A stretch of 64,000 nucleotides of DNA from Streptomyces netropsis (GCF_014203545.1 NZ_JACHJG010000014.1:162442-226441), one strand, 5' to 3'. Positions 16,574 to 26,051 are shown, numbered from the stretch's first letter. Program-made: numbers and translations. Notes: a model not told the origin generated them from the letters alone.

Positions 16574-16759
16574 TCATCCATGAGCCGGCCGTGGAGGTTC
16601 ACCGAATCCGGCCGAACGGGCTGTCGTCGAGCCCGCGGCGGATTCGACGTCGTCGGCACTGGTGGCATCGAGGATGCCGTCGACATCGAACACGGCCGCG
16701 CGGGGACGCGTGCCGCCGGGATGGTCGTGGGCGGTCACGGCATCGGCCTCCGGGCACAT
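16574..16759 (-). pseudogene. Possible HAD-type N-terminal fragment
   Basis: A 61-codon frame starting 3 bp after the stop of the Rieske oxidoreductase gene contains 'RAAVFDVDGILDATS', close to HAD motif I ('FD.DGTL'). It then ends without any later HAD motifs. It could be a decayed phosphatase/mutase start or chance. Confidence 0.25.
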
Positions 16760-16762
16760 GGC

Positions 16763-18346
16763 TCAGCCCTCTTCCGCGTCGTGGGCGATGTCGTCCTCGA
16801 CGGCGTACTCGTCCAACGGGATGGTGGCCGGCCCTTGGAGGAGGGTTCCGTCGGTGTCGAAACGGGAGCCGTGGCAGGGACACTCCCACGTCCGTTCGGC
16901 GGCGTTGAACGCGACCAGGCAGCCCAGGTGGGTGCAGCGGGCGGAGAGGACGCGCAGGGCGCCGTCGTCCTGCCGGTAGGCCGCGCACCGGCGGCCCTTC
17001 ACCCGCACGAGGGCTCCGGTGCCGGGGGCGATGTCCGCGACGGAGTTCACGTGGGAGGGTCTGAGCCGGTCGCCCAGGAAGTGCCGGCCGACCTCCGCCT
17101 GGTGTGCGAGGAAGGCGGGCGCCTCGCGCAGGGCGCTCCACAGCCGCCGGGGGTCGTACAGGCCGGCCCAGGACGGGGAGGGGGTGCGGTCGGTGATGAG
17201 ATCCGTCAGCAGCCGGCCCGCCATGACACCACCGCTCATGCCCCAGCCGCCGAAGCCGGTGGCGACGTAGGTGTGCCGGGCGCCCGGGTGGAAGGGGCCC
17301 ACGAGCGGGACGGTGTCGGTGGAGTCGTTGTCCTGGGCGGCCCAGCGGCGGACGATCCCGGTTCCCGGGAAGTGTGCGCGGGTCCAGTCGGCCAGCCTCT
17401 CGAACCGCTCGGCGACGCCTCCCGCGCCGGGGGTGAAGCTTTCGCCGGTGACGATCAGCAGGCGTTGCCCTTCGGCGTAGGGCGTGGTCCGCACCGACCG
17501 TTTGTTCTCCTCCTCCGTGATGTACATGCCGCCGGGGTCGAGGTCGTGGGGGAGCGAGGCCGCGACGACGAGTTCGCGGCGGGGCGAGAGACGGGTGAAC
17601 AGCAGAGCGCGGTCGAAGACCGGATAGTGCGTGGCCACGACGACGTCGCCCGCGGTGACGACGGCTCCCCCTTCGGAGGTGACGCGGCACGGTGTGCCTT
17701 CGGTCAGTCCGGTGACGCGCGTACGTTCGTGGATCCGCCCGCCCCGGGCGCTGATGTCTTCGGCGAGGGCGAGCAGGTACTTGCGCGGGTGGAACTGGGC
17801 CTGGTTCTCCACCCGGACCGCGCCGGCGACGGGGAAGGGCAGCCCGGTCTCCTCGACGTAGGACGCGGCGAGACCCGCCTCCCGGGCCGCCTCGGCCTCG
17901 GCCCGTACGGTCTCACGCGACCGCGGGTCGGTGACGTAGGTGCAGGCGGGGAGGCGCTCCAGTTCGCAGTCCGTCCCGAGGGCGGCCGTGATCTCCGCGA
18001 CCCGTTCGACGGCTTCCTGTTGGGAGCGCGCGTACAGCAGGGCGGCCTCGCTCCCTCGCGTGCGGCACAGTTTCCCGTAGACGAGGGTGTGCAGGGCCGT
18101 CACCTTGGCGGTGGTGTGGCCGCTGACGCCCGCGGCGATGCGGTCGGCCTCCAGGACGGCCACCGAGCGGCCGGCCTCCACCAGTTCCCAAGCGGTGCTC
18201 AGCCCCGCGATGCCGCCGCCGACGACCGCGACGTCGACCTCGAGGTCGGAGGTCAGGGGAGGGTGGGCGGTGGCGGGGGCCGTGGCCATCCAATGGGATT
18301 CGGCGATGCCGGGGAGCGCGCGTGCGGGATCGGTGGCGGGTGACAT
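16763..18346 (-). CDS. FAD-dependent oxidoreductase with C-terminal Rieske domain
   Basis: 527 aa from ATG 18346. The N-terminal dinucleotide-binding motif 'VDVAVVGGGIAGLSTAWELVEAG' and 'VLEADRIAAGVSGHTTAKVT' are typical of the DAO/glycine-oxidase-like FAD fold. The C-terminal 100 residues are a Rieske domain: 'CTHLGC' and 'CPCHGSRFD' supply two Cys and two His ligands for a 2Fe-2S cluster. This FAD-Rieske fusion recurs in bacteria; its electron partner and substrate are uncharacterised. It lies 79 bp downstream of an SDR gene in a three-gene minus-strand run. Confidence 0.88.
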   Translation of the reverse strand: MSPATDPARALPGIAESHWMATAPATAHPPLTSDLEVDVAVVGGGIAGLSTAWELVEAGRSVAVLEADRIAAGVSGHTTAKVTALHTLVYGKLCRTRGSEAALLYARSQQEAVERVAEITAALGTDCELERLPACTYVTDPRSRETVRAEAEAAREAGLAASYVEETGLPFPVAGAVRVENQAQFHPRKYLLALAEDISARGGRIHERTRVTGLTEGTPCRVTSEGGAVVTAGDVVVATHYPVFDRALLFTRLSPRRELVVAASLPHDLDPGGMYITEEENKRSVRTTPYAEGQRLLIVTGESFTPGAGGVAERFERLADWTRAHFPGTGIVRRWAAQDNDSTDTVPLVGPFHPGARHTYVATGFGGWGMSGGVMAGRLLTDLITDRTPSPSWAGLYDPRRLWSALREAPAFLAHQAEVGRHFLGDRLRPSHVNSVADIAPGTGALVRVKGRRCAAYRQDDGALRVLSARCTHLGCLVAFNAAERTWECPCHGSRFDTDGTLLQGPATIPLDEYAVEDDIAHDAEEG

Positions 18347-18424
18347 GGCAGACCGGGTTCCCCCGTCGCCCCGGCCGAACCGCCGTCCGCCGGTATTCGC
18401 CCGGACGGCCGGTCCGCACCGCTC

Positions 18425-19438
18425 TCAGCCGGGTCCGGCGACCGAGGGGCGGTCGTGGCCGCGCTGGTTGAACCGGTCGGCGGCCCTGTCGTTGAGGGCG
18501 CTCAGGGTGCGGCGCAGCCGGGAGGCCGGCCCGTCGGGCGGGGTGTCCAGGGTGTGGCCCTCGACGGCCTCGCTCCGCCCGCCGTCGGGCCCCGGCAGGG
18601 CGCGGGCGACGACCGACAGGAGACGGGTGGTGGCCGCCGGGGCGAGGCCGTGGGCAGCCGCGGCGAGACGGGCGGCGGGTGTCAGGACGATGCGCGGCCG
18701 ACGGCGCTCGATGCCCGAGACGATGCGTTCGGCGGCCCGCTCGGCGTCCATGGAGACGAGGGGCGCGCCCGCGAGCGCGGAGAACCAGGCGAATTCCCGG
18801 TCGGCCGCCCCGGCGAAGCGGGCGTGCAGATGGGAGCCGGTACGCATCAGACCGGGGTGGACGGCGGTCACCGTGACCCCGCGCGCCGTCTCCTCGGCGC
18901 GCAGCCCCTCCGCCAGCGTCGCCACGGCCGACTTGGCGCACGAGTACGGCAGGAGATGCGGGACGGCGACCAGACCGCCGACGGAACCGATGAGCGCCAG
19001 CCGCCCGCCGGCCCGGCTGCGCCGCAGGTGCGGCAGGGCCTCGGCCGCGGTGTGGAGCGCCCCCTCGAAGATCGTGGACATGGCGTCCCGGAAGCCTTGG
19101 GTGCCTACGGATTCCCAGGGCGCCACCTGGATGACGCCCGCGTTGGCGATGACGAGGTCGACGCTCCCGTGCCGGGCGGCGACCTCGGCGAAGAGGTCCC
19201 GTACGGCGGCCTGGTCGCGTACGTCGCAGACCGCGCCCCGGACGTGGTCCGCCGGGCCGGTCCCGCTCAGGATCGACTCGGCGTCGGCCAGTTCCGCCGC
19301 GTCCCTGGCGGCGATGGTCACGGTGGCCCCGCGGGCCATCAGCTGACGTGCCATGAGCAGGCCCAGACCGCGGGAGCCGCCGGTGACCACGGCGGACAGC
19401 CCGTCGAAGGGGCGGTGGTGCGGGGCGGGGCGTTGCAT
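18425..19438 (-). CDS. Short-chain dehydrogenase/reductase with C-terminal extension
   Basis: 337 aa. ATG 19438 follows GAAGGAG. The Rossmann motif 'AVVTGGSRGLGLLMARQL', 'NAG' in 'LVIANAGVI', and the catalytic Ser-Tyr-Lys in 'LIGSVGG...LLPYSCAKSAV' define the SDR family. The 90-residue extension after the core ('AERIVSGIERRRPRIVLTPAARL') resembles the long SDRs that act on lipids. It is the middle gene of the Rieske/SDR/ADH run; gaps of 60-80 bp allow an operon. Confidence 0.87.
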   Translation of the reverse strand: MQRPAPHHRPFDGLSAVVTGGSRGLGLLMARQLMARGATVTIAARDAAELADAESILSGTGPADHVRGAVCDVRDQAAVRDLFAEVAARHGSVDLVIANAGVIQVAPWESVGTQGFRDAMSTIFEGALHTAAEALPHLRRSRAGGRLALIGSVGGLVAVPHLLPYSCAKSAVATLAEGLRAEETARGVTVTAVHPGLMRTGSHLHARFAGAADREFAWFSALAGAPLVSMDAERAAERIVSGIERRRPRIVLTPAARLAAAAHGLAPAATTRLLSVVARALPGPDGGRSEAVEGHTLDTPPDGPASRLRRTLSALNDRAADRFNQRGHDRPSVAGPG

Positions 19439-19502
19439 GGCGGGCTCCTTCACCCGTGCGGCGGGCTCTCCCGCGCGACGGGGGACTCATGGGGCGGGGC
19501 GG

Positions 19503-20693
19503 TCACGGGTGCAGAAGGACCTTCAGCACCCCGTCGGCCTTCTTCTGGAACAGCTCATAGGCATCCGGCGCCTCGGAGAGGCGGAGACGGTGGGTGGCGA
19601 AGGTGTCGACGCCGAGGACGTCCTCGTCGGTGAGCAGCGGGAGGATCTCGTCCGACCAGCGGCGGACGTTGGCCTGGCCCATCCGGATCTGGATCTGCTT
19701 GTCGAAGAGCGTGAGCATGGGCATGGGGTCGGTCATCCCGCCGTACACACCGCTGATGGAGACGGTGCCGCCGCGGCGCACCAGGGCGATGGCCAGGTGC
19801 AGGGCGCTCATGCGGTCCACGCCGGCCTTGTGCATGAGCTTCTCCGCCCAGCGCGGCGGCATCAGACCGGCGGCCTGCTGGGCGAGCCGGCCGGCGGGGC
19901 TGCCGTGGGCCTCGGTGCCCACCGCGTCGATGACGGCATCGGGGCCCCGGCCGCCGGTGACGTCGCGAACGGCGGTCAAGAGGTCGCTCTCGTGGTCGAA
20001 GCCCTCCAGGTCGAAGACGTCGAAGCCGTCGCGCCGCGCCCGCTCCAGCCGGTCGGGCACGTGGTCGATGCCGATCACCTGAGCGGCGCCCAGATGGCGG
20101 GCGACCCTGCAGGCCATCGTCCCGATGGGACCGAGCCCGAGGACCACCACACTGCTGCCCGCCTCGACACCGGCATAGCGCACGGCCTGCCAGGCCGTGG
20201 GCAGGACGTCGGAGAGATAGACGAAGCGGTCGTCGCTCGGCCCGTGCGGCACCTTGATCGGGCCGAACTGTGCCTGCGGCACCCGGAGGTATTCGGCCTG
20301 GGCCCCGGGTACGGAACCGTAGAGCTTGGTGTAGCCGAACAGTTGTGCGCCCATGCCGTGTTCGCGGACCTGGGTGGTCTCGCACTGGGTGGGCAGGCCG
20401 TCCCCGCACATCACGCAGCTGCCGCAGGCGATCTGGAAGGGGACCACGACGCGGTCGCCCGGCGAGAGCCCGGGCACCTCGGATCCGGTCTCTTCCACGA
20501 TGCCCATCGGCTCGTGGCCCAGGATGTCGCCGGGCGTCATGAACGGGGTGAGCACCTCGTACAGGTGGAGGTCCGAGCCGCACAGCCCGGTCGAGGTGAT
20601 GCGGATGACGGCGTCGGTGGGTTCCTGGATCACCGGGTCCGGGACCTGGTCGACCCGGACGTCGCGCTTGCCGTGCCAGACGGTGGCCCGCAT
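19503..20693 (-). CDS. Zinc-dependent alcohol dehydrogenase (glutathione-independent formaldehyde-dehydrogenase-like)
   Basis: 396 aa from ATG 20693. Catalytic zinc region 'GLCGSDLHLYEVLTPFMTPGDILGHEPMGIV'; structural-zinc-like cysteines 'ACGSCVMCGDGLPTQC'; nucleotide-binding 'VVVLGLGPIGTMACRVARHLG'. The inserted stretch 'AQQAAGLMPPRWAEKLMHKAGVDRMSALHLAIALVRRGGTVSISG' is typical of FDH-like medium-chain dehydrogenases. It is the first gene of the run that continues with SDR and Rieske-FAD genes, suggesting a catabolic or redox-stress set. Confidence 0.88.
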   Translation of the reverse strand: MRATVWHGKRDVRVDQVPDPVIQEPTDAVIRITSTGLCGSDLHLYEVLTPFMTPGDILGHEPMGIVEETGSEVPGLSPGDRVVVPFQIACGSCVMCGDGLPTQCETTQVREHGMGAQLFGYTKLYGSVPGAQAEYLRVPQAQFGPIKVPHGPSDDRFVYLSDVLPTAWQAVRYAGVEAGSSVVVLGLGPIGTMACRVARHLGAAQVIGIDHVPDRLERARRDGFDVFDLEGFDHESDLLTAVRDVTGGRGPDAVIDAVGTEAHGSPAGRLAQQAAGLMPPRWAEKLMHKAGVDRMSALHLAIALVRRGGTVSISGVYGGMTDPMPMLTLFDKQIQIRMGQANVRRWSDEILPLLTDEDVLGVDTFATHRLRLSEAPDAYELFQKKADGVLKVLLHP

Positions 20694-21035
20694 AGCGGAT
20701 CGCCCTCCTTCGGGGACAGGGGACAGAGGACAGCGGGTGGAAGGCGGGGTCGGCGGCTCGGGGCTCCCTCGGCAGCTGAGTGGCGTCTCTTGTCCGTAAC
20801 CGAGTGACCAGGCGCGCGAAAATGAAACGTGGGCCGTTCGAGGAGCCGGCCGTTGCGCCGGACGGGGCAGGGACGGGAACAGCCGGCACCGTGGCACGAC
20901 ACGCCGGGAGCGGAGCCGGGAATGATTGCGCCGGCTCCGGCTGTTGAGCGAAGGTGCTTGGCGGTCGTGCGTGACATGCCTGCCGCGGCGACCGTGCTCG
21001 ATACGACATGAGACTTCGTGGACGGGACAGACAGC
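20694..21035. other. Divergent promoter region
   Basis: 342 bp between the divergent alcohol dehydrogenase and deazaflavin oxidoreductase genes. No additional gene is recognised. It must contain both promoters; no confident boxes or operator were found. Confidence 0.35.
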
Positions 21036-21482
21036 ATGCCTCTTGAAGGTGAGTACGAGCCGAGCCCGGAGCAGTGGGTGCGTGATCAGGTCGAGCTGTA
21101 CGAGAGCTCGGGCGGCACGCAGGGGACGACGCTGCGGGGCATGCCCGTCATCGTCCTGACCACCCGGGGCGCGAAGAGCGGCAAGATCCGCAAGAGCCCG
21201 CTGATGCGGGTGGAACACGAGGGCACCTACGCCGCGGTCGCCTCCCTCGGCGGTGCGCCCAAGCATCCGGTCTGGTACCACAACGTGGTGGCGGACCCCC
21301 GCGTGGAACTCCAGGACGGCCCCGTGCGCCAGGACATGACGGCCCGCGAGGTCACCGGGGAAGAGAAGGCCCTGTGGTGGGGACGTGCGGTCGCCGCATA
21401 CCCCGACTACGACGACTACCAGAAGAAGACGGACCGTGAGATCCCCGTCTTCGTCCTGGAGGCGACCTCCACCGGACACTGA
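21036..21482 (+). CDS. Deazaflavin (F420)-dependent nitroreductase-family protein
   Basis: 148 aa from ATG 21036; an in-frame GTG at 21018 is the alternative. The pattern 'GMPVIVLTTRGAKSGKIRKSPLMRVEHEGTYAAVASLGGAPKHPVWYHNVVADPRVELQDG' is the Ddn-type family, with the 'K.R..PL' F420-phosphate loop and 'P.WY.N' motif. Members bind F420 and reduce quinones or unsaturated compounds. It is a lone gene. Confidence 0.88.
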   Translation: MPLEGEYEPSPEQWVRDQVELYESSGGTQGTTLRGMPVIVLTTRGAKSGKIRKSPLMRVEHEGTYAAVASLGGAPKHPVWYHNVVADPRVELQDGPVRQDMTAREVTGEEKALWWGRAVAAYPDYDDYQKKTDREIPVFVLEATSTGH

Positions 21483-21540
21483 CCGGAGGCCACCGCACCC
21501 CAGCGGAGAGGGAGGCTCCCGGCGCGCAGGGCTCACGGGT

Positions 21541-22089
21541 TCAGACGCACTGCCGTGCCGCGCCGAACCTCGCCCGTTCGGCCGTGATGTGCGAGGCGGT
21601 CAGCCAGACGTCGTGAGCCTCCACCTCGGTGAGGGTGACGTGGGGAACGGGGAGGGGCGGAATCGTCCGTGTCGAGGCCCTGAGCGGCAGCAGGCCCAGC
21701 AGGCGTGCGCGCAAGTCCTCCGCACGGAAGCGCACCGCACCGGTCAGGGTGAACCTCCGTCCCTTCAGACACGCCTCGGGGTCGGAGCCGGTACCGCCGA
21801 ACCGGAGCCTGGGGCGCAGCGCTTCCATGGACTGCGCGTGGCAGACCGGTTCGGCGCCGGCCCGGTGGGAAGAGGCGGGCAGTACAGGCCTGACAGGGCG
21901 AGGGAGTCCGCGCGCAGCGTGCTGCCGACGACGCCGACGGGTGCGCGCGGCTCGGCCGGACGGGCGGCCGCCGCCCAGGGGGCCGGAGCGGCGCAGACCG
22001 ATGCCGTCTGGATCGCCAGCGCGAGGAAGGTCCAGCGGGTCGCCGAGCCGCGAGCCGCCGGAGGCGCTCGTCACGGGGTGTGGGGAGCC
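21541..22089 (-). pseudogene. Frame-damaged gene downstream of the DUF6114-like gene
   Basis: The likely coding sense jumps between frames. At about 21860-22045 one frame reads 'LALAIQTASVCAAPAPWAA' and 'STLRADSLALSGLY'. From about 21840 down to 21541 another frame reads 'CLKGRRFTLTGAVRFRAEDLRARLLGLLPLRA' and ends 'EAHDVWLTASHITAERARFG'. Joined, they resemble the exported repeat-type proteins commonly paired with DUF6114 genes. A true decay event or a sequencing error would look the same. Confidence 0.4.
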
Positions 22090-22404
22090 GGGGCCACACG
22101 CCAGGGCGCCGCCCGGCAGCGCGAGCAGCATGCCGACGAAGAACCCTCCGAGGTTGGCGAACGGATAGGACAGGATGCCCGCCGCGATCGCCGCCCACCC
22201 GCTGCGGACGGCCCGCGCCGGGTGGAGCCACATGTGCACCGCGCACGTCACGAGCGCCACGGCGATACACAGCGCCGCGGCGCCGCCGAGACCTTGGAGT
22301 GCGAGATAGGAGGGCTGTCCGAGCGGAAAGCAGCCGATCTCCGCGCCTGCGGCGAGGAGGACGAAGCCGGCCGCGGCGGGCCGGTCGCGCATGATCAGAA
22401 ACAT
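22090..22404 (-). CDS. DUF6114-like membrane protein (C-terminus uncertain)
   Basis: About 105 aa from ATG 22404. Four hydrophobic segments ('AAGFVLLAAGAEIGCFPLG', 'GGAAALCIAVALVTCAVHMWL', 'AIAAGILSYPFANLGGFFVGMLLALPGG') match the DUF6114 layout, including 'NLGGF.VGM'. The frame runs on without a stop into the damaged neighbour, so a frameshift near 22090 has probably removed the native end. Function unknown. Confidence 0.5.
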
Positions 22405-22846
22405 GACCGGTCTCCCGGCTTCACGGACATCCGCGCCTCGCGGAGCGCGAACGAACCGGCGGTGATCGACCAGGAGCTGAGCCGCATGCGGTGGATGTCC
22501 CGCGTCCGGGCCTGCTGGCCGTATTGGCCCCGCGCGGCCCCCGGACACCGCCGACGGCGTCGAGGGTCGAGGCGTCACGGCCCAGCTCGGCGTCGCTGAA
22601 GGTCCAGGTCGCCCGGCGATGACCGGAGTGGCCGCACGGCTCCGTCCCACTCGCGTGAAGCACGCCTGGGCCGCGGCGCGGGCGGCGGCGCCCGCACTCC
22701 CATGTGGGGAGACCGAGGGGGATAGGTGCGGCGGCGTGGGCGGCAGCGGAGGCGCCCACGTTCCGGGGGAGACGTTGTGACAGGCTGCGTGGAGACGCCC
22801 GGCCGGTCAGGTCGTCGGGCTGGAAGAATCAGGAAACCGAGACACA
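22405..22846. other. Intergenic, nothing recognised
   Basis: 442 bp upstream of the maleylpyruvate-isomerase-fold gene. Open frames exist but none has family resemblance or a convincing ribosome-binding site. Confidence 0.3.
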
Positions 22847-23647
22847 GTGAATACGCCGGATCATTCGGGCTGGGGATCCGCCCCCGCCATCCACCGCGAG
22901 GCGATCGCGACGGAGACCGCCAGGTTCGTGGACGTGGTCAAGGGCGCAAGCCTGGCGACCCCCGTTCCCAGCTGCCCGGGGTGGACGCTCGTCGACCTCG
23001 TCAGGCACACCGGCAGTGTCCAACGCTGGTTCTCGGTCCTCCTGCGTCAACGCGTTCAGGAACCGCCGCGGAGCCGCGATGTGGAGCTGCGGCTGCCGGC
23101 GTCCGAGGACGGCTACGCCGACTGGCTGACGGCGAGCGCGGCCGAGGCCGCGAGCGCCTTCGCGGGCCTCGACCCGGACGCCCCGATGTGGGCATGGGGC
23201 GCCGATCAGCATGCCCGCTTCTGGGTACGGCGGATGCTGTTCGAGACGCTGATGCACCGCGTCGACGCGGAACTCGCCGTCGGCCTCCAGCCCGTGATCG
23301 ACCGCGACTTGGCAGCCGACGGTGTCGACGAGTTCTTGGTCAACCTGCCCTTCGCCGCGTTCTTCGCCCCCAAGGTGAACAACTTGCGGGGCAACGGCGA
23401 AACCGTGCACTTCCGCTGCACCGACACGAGCGGCGACTGGCTGGTCCACCTCCGCCCCGATGGATTCAGCGTCGAGGCGAAGGCCGCGAGTACGGAGACG
23501 ACCACGTCGGCCGACGCCGCGATCCACGCGGCTGCCGCGGATCTGCTGCTGCTCATGTACGGCCGCCTCGACCGCGGCGCGGACGCCTTCGAGGTGCGCG
23601 GTAACGAGGACCTGCTGACGCGTTGGTCCGCCAACTCGGAGTTCTGA
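22847..23647 (+). CDS. Maleylpyruvate isomerase-type (mycothiol-dependent, DinB-like) protein
   Basis: 266 aa from GTG 22847. N-terminal 'IATETARFVDVVKGASLATPVPSCPGWTLVDLVRHTGSVQRWFSVLL' contains the HTG metal-site helix of the mycothiol-dependent MDMPI/DinB fold, and 'FETLMHRVDAELAVG' supplies the second helix. The C-terminal 80 residues form the usual SCP2-like MDMPI domain. Members use mycothiol in isomerase or transferase reactions; the substrate is unknown. Confidence 0.82.
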   Translation: MNTPDHSGWGSAPAIHREAIATETARFVDVVKGASLATPVPSCPGWTLVDLVRHTGSVQRWFSVLLRQRVQEPPRSRDVELRLPASEDGYADWLTASAAEAASAFAGLDPDAPMWAWGADQHARFWVRRMLFETLMHRVDAELAVGLQPVIDRDLAADGVDEFLVNLPFAAFFAPKVNNLRGNGETVHFRCTDTSGDWLVHLRPDGFSVEAKAASTETTTSADAAIHAAAADLLLLMYGRLDRGADAFEVRGNEDLLTRWSANSEF

Positions 23648-23821
23648 GGCTCCAAGAGGGTGGGGTCGGGGTATGCCTCGCCGGTGACGAGACATACCCT
23701 CGACGTCCTGCCTGCCGACCTCCAACGGCGAGGCACGCATGACCTGTTAGCACCCGGATCGGATCCGACAGCCCCCGTACACTGTGCGGCGATGGATTGC
23801 CGGACAGGTGGGGGCTGCGCG

Positions 23822-24820
23822 ATGGTCAGATATGAAGGCATCGGGGGATGGATCGAGGTCGAGGAGGCCTCGTTGACCATGTGCCGGACCGACGGTGGGT
23901 CCGCGAACATCGGCCCTCGCACACTGCCTCTCCGCGCTCTGTCCGGTGTCGCCGTCAAAGAGGCGACGAGGCTGCGCCGTGGGCACATCCAATTATGGTT
24001 CGGAGCCTGCGCCCTGGTGCCGGTCGGGTCCGATGAAGACCCGAACATGATCGGATTCGGTCACGGGCAGCGCGAGACGTTCCGGAGCCTCCACGAGTAC
24101 CTGGCCGCCGTCGTGCGGACGAACGAGGCCCAGGATGTCGACGTGGCAGCGGCTTACGCCGCCGCGCGGGATCCCTTGGCCGCCTGGGTGGCCGGGCGCG
24201 AGCAGGCTTTCGAGCAGGCCGAGTCGGCCCGGAGCGAGCAGCAACGAGAGGCGGAGCGGCAACGGATCGAGACGCTGGCCCGGAAGATCGGCCCCGAAGC
24301 CGCCTCACGCCCGGACATCATGGCCGCCGGGCTTGCCTCGGCCACGGGTGACCGGTCCTGGTACGTCCTCCAAAGCCTGCCCGCTCTCCTGCTCGGCGGA
24401 GAGCAGGTCTTCGTCGTCGCGGAGTGCTTTTCCGGCAATGACCTGGGCACCTTGGTGCTGACGAACCAGCGTCTCGTGCTGGTGAGAAGTAAGCTGTCCG
24501 GCCACCAGGTGGAGGTACTGCGCCTCGGTGAGATCAGAGCGGTGTCGGCCGACTCGAAAATCACCAAGGGCGTCCTGCGGGTGGACACCGTGCGTGGTGT
24601 CATCGAGTTCCACGGCATTCGGATCGAGGACCTGAAACGGCTCGACGAGTCACTGCGTCTCGCCATCGGCCATGCCGGTCGGCCCTCCGTGCCCGAGGCG
24701 GCACCACCGCGCCCGGGCGTCCTGGACCAGATCGCCCAGTTGGCCGAGTTGCACGCGGCGGGTGTACTGACGACCGCCGAGTTCGAGGCGAAGAAACGTC
24801 AATTGCTCGACAGGCTGTAG
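23822..24820 (+). CDS. DUF4429/bacterial-PH/SHOCT protein
   Basis: 332 aa; ATG 23822 follows AGGTGGGGG. The N-terminal 100 residues look like DUF4429 ('LPLRALSGVAVKEATRL', 'ETFRSLHEYLAAV'). A charged helical linker ('EQAESARSEQQREAERQRIETLARK') follows. A PH-like domain comes next ('TLVLTNQRLVLVRSKLSGHQVEVLRLGEIRAV', 'RGVIEFHGI'). The C-terminus is a SHOCT helix pair ('QLAELHAAGVLTTAEFEAKKRQLLDRL'). These domains bind membranes or oligomerise. Codon 58 is a TTA leucine ('HIQLWF'), so translation may be bldA-dependent. Confidence 0.75.
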   Translation: MVRYEGIGGWIEVEEASLTMCRTDGGSANIGPRTLPLRALSGVAVKEATRLRRGHIQLWFGACALVPVGSDEDPNMIGFGHGQRETFRSLHEYLAAVVRTNEAQDVDVAAAYAAARDPLAAWVAGREQAFEQAESARSEQQREAERQRIETLARKIGPEAASRPDIMAAGLASATGDRSWYVLQSLPALLLGGEQVFVVAECFSGNDLGTLVLTNQRLVLVRSKLSGHQVEVLRLGEIRAVSADSKITKGVLRVDTVRGVIEFHGIRIEDLKRLDESLRLAIGHAGRPSVPEAAPPRPGVLDQIAQLAELHAAGVLTTAEFEAKKRQLLDRL

Positions 24821-24837
24821 CGCCTGAGTATGGAACG

Positions 24838-25135
24838 GCTTCGGCCTTCGTCCAGCGGACGGCCGACGGACTGCTCGACGGCGTGGAGCGGCACGGCAGC
24901 CCGGCGGACCTGGTGGAGCAGCTCCACGGCCCGCTGCCACGGACGGTGATCAGCACCGTGACGGGAGTTCCCCCCTCCGACCGGCCCGTCACTCTGCCGC
25001 CCGCCACCATGTCGGCAGGGTTCCTGCCACTGGCCCTATGGAGTGCCGGGACTGCGGCGACACGGCGGAGCGCGTCGTCCGGCTGGCCGCACAAGGGCTG
25101 CCCAAGGGGCAGGGGACGCGCTCACCGACGGACGT
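24838..25135 (+). pseudogene. Cytochrome P450 fragment
   Basis: One frame from about 24840 reads 'TASAFVQRTADGLLDGVERHGSPADLVEQLHGPLPRTVISTVTGVPPSDR', which fits the helix D-F region of actinomycete P450s ('LLD.me..G.paDLv..fa.plP..vI..lLGVP..D'). No oxygen-binding helix, ExxR or heme-Cys motif follows, and the frame degenerates. It is a relic only. Confidence 0.5.
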
Positions 25136-25138
25136 TCT

Positions 25139-25486
25139 TCACAAGCTGTCGACCTTGTGAACGTCGTGGGTCATCACCCCTCGTTCGCAGAACACGTCGG
25201 AGTCGGTGATGAAGTATTCGATGCGGAGGTCATACCCGGTCAGTGTCCGGCACTTGACGTAGTGCTCGTAGTGACCAGGAGTGATGCACCTGGCCTCTGC
25301 CGTGCGTCCTCCGTCGATATTCCTGAGACTGCAGCCGGGTGGGGCCATCGGAGCCTGTCCGTCTGCCCGAACCGCAGCGTGTTCGACGGAAGCCGGCGTT
25401 GCGGCCAGCGCTGTCGGCCCCCCGCCCGCCGCAAGTACGACGGCGGAGGCCAACAGCGCCAGCTTTGCCGGTGTTCGTTGCATCAT
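25139..25486 (-). CDS. Small secreted protein of unknown function
   Basis: 115 aa. A double ATG (25486/25483) sits behind GAGGGAG. It has a signal peptide 'RTPAKLALLASAVVLAAGG' with likely cleavage after 'ALA'. The mature part has four Cys residues ('GCSLRN', 'ARCITPG', 'VKCRTLTG', 'VFCERG'), consistent with two disulfides. No family recognised. Confidence 0.65.
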   Translation of the reverse strand: MMQRTPAKLALLASAVVLAAGGGPTALAATPASVEHAAVRADGQAPMAPPGCSLRNIDGGRTAEARCITPGHYEHYVKCRTLTGYDLRIEYFITDSDVFCERGVMTHDVHKVDSL

Positions 25487-25701
25487 CCGCACTCCCTCTA
25501 CAAAGCGTTGGGTATGGCTCTTGCCGCCTGCTGATCGCGTAGACGCCCGGCCTCCACCAGGGTCGACGACTGCATGCAGCCCAGCAAGGGCCTTGGGTGA
25601 GTGGCCGCACGCATGAGTGAAAATCCGTGAAAACCAGGACATCGGCTGAGACGACCGGCATGCTGTCCTGCGCACGCATGTGTCTGTGCAGGGGGAGCCT
25701 C

Positions 25702-26051
25702 ATGAAACCTCGCGGCTGCGTTGCGGGTGTGGCGCTTGGTGTCGTACTCCTCCTTGGCTCAACCGACGTGCCAGCAGACGCAAGTCAGACGTTGCCGAGG
25801 CCGCGAGGCAGGAAGGGCCAACGAGGAGGACTGCGCCCCATGGCTTCAAAGTGACCCGGGACCGCGGCTACCTGTCCGGTCGTTTCGCAGCCGGCGACGA
25901 CGAGCGCAAGAAGAAGTGCCAGGAGACATGCCGGTCCTGGGACGTGCTGCACGGGCTGCTGGTCACCAAGATCGATACGGGATTCGACCGTGCCTGTTGG
26001 CTGCGGAGTCGGCCATGCCCTTCGTGTCCGGGCTCCGGGGCCTGGATGTAG
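25702..26051 (+). pseudogene. Possible decayed secreted-protein gene
   Basis: ATG 25702 behind GGGGGAG opens a good signal peptide ('GVALGVVLLLGSTDVPADAS'), but the frame stops at 25854. A second frame continues with 'RDRGYLSGRFAAGDDERKKK', 'ETCRSWDVLHGLL' to 26051. The two may be halves of one gene split by a frameshift. From 26052 to 26290 I see nothing supportable. Confidence 0.35.
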
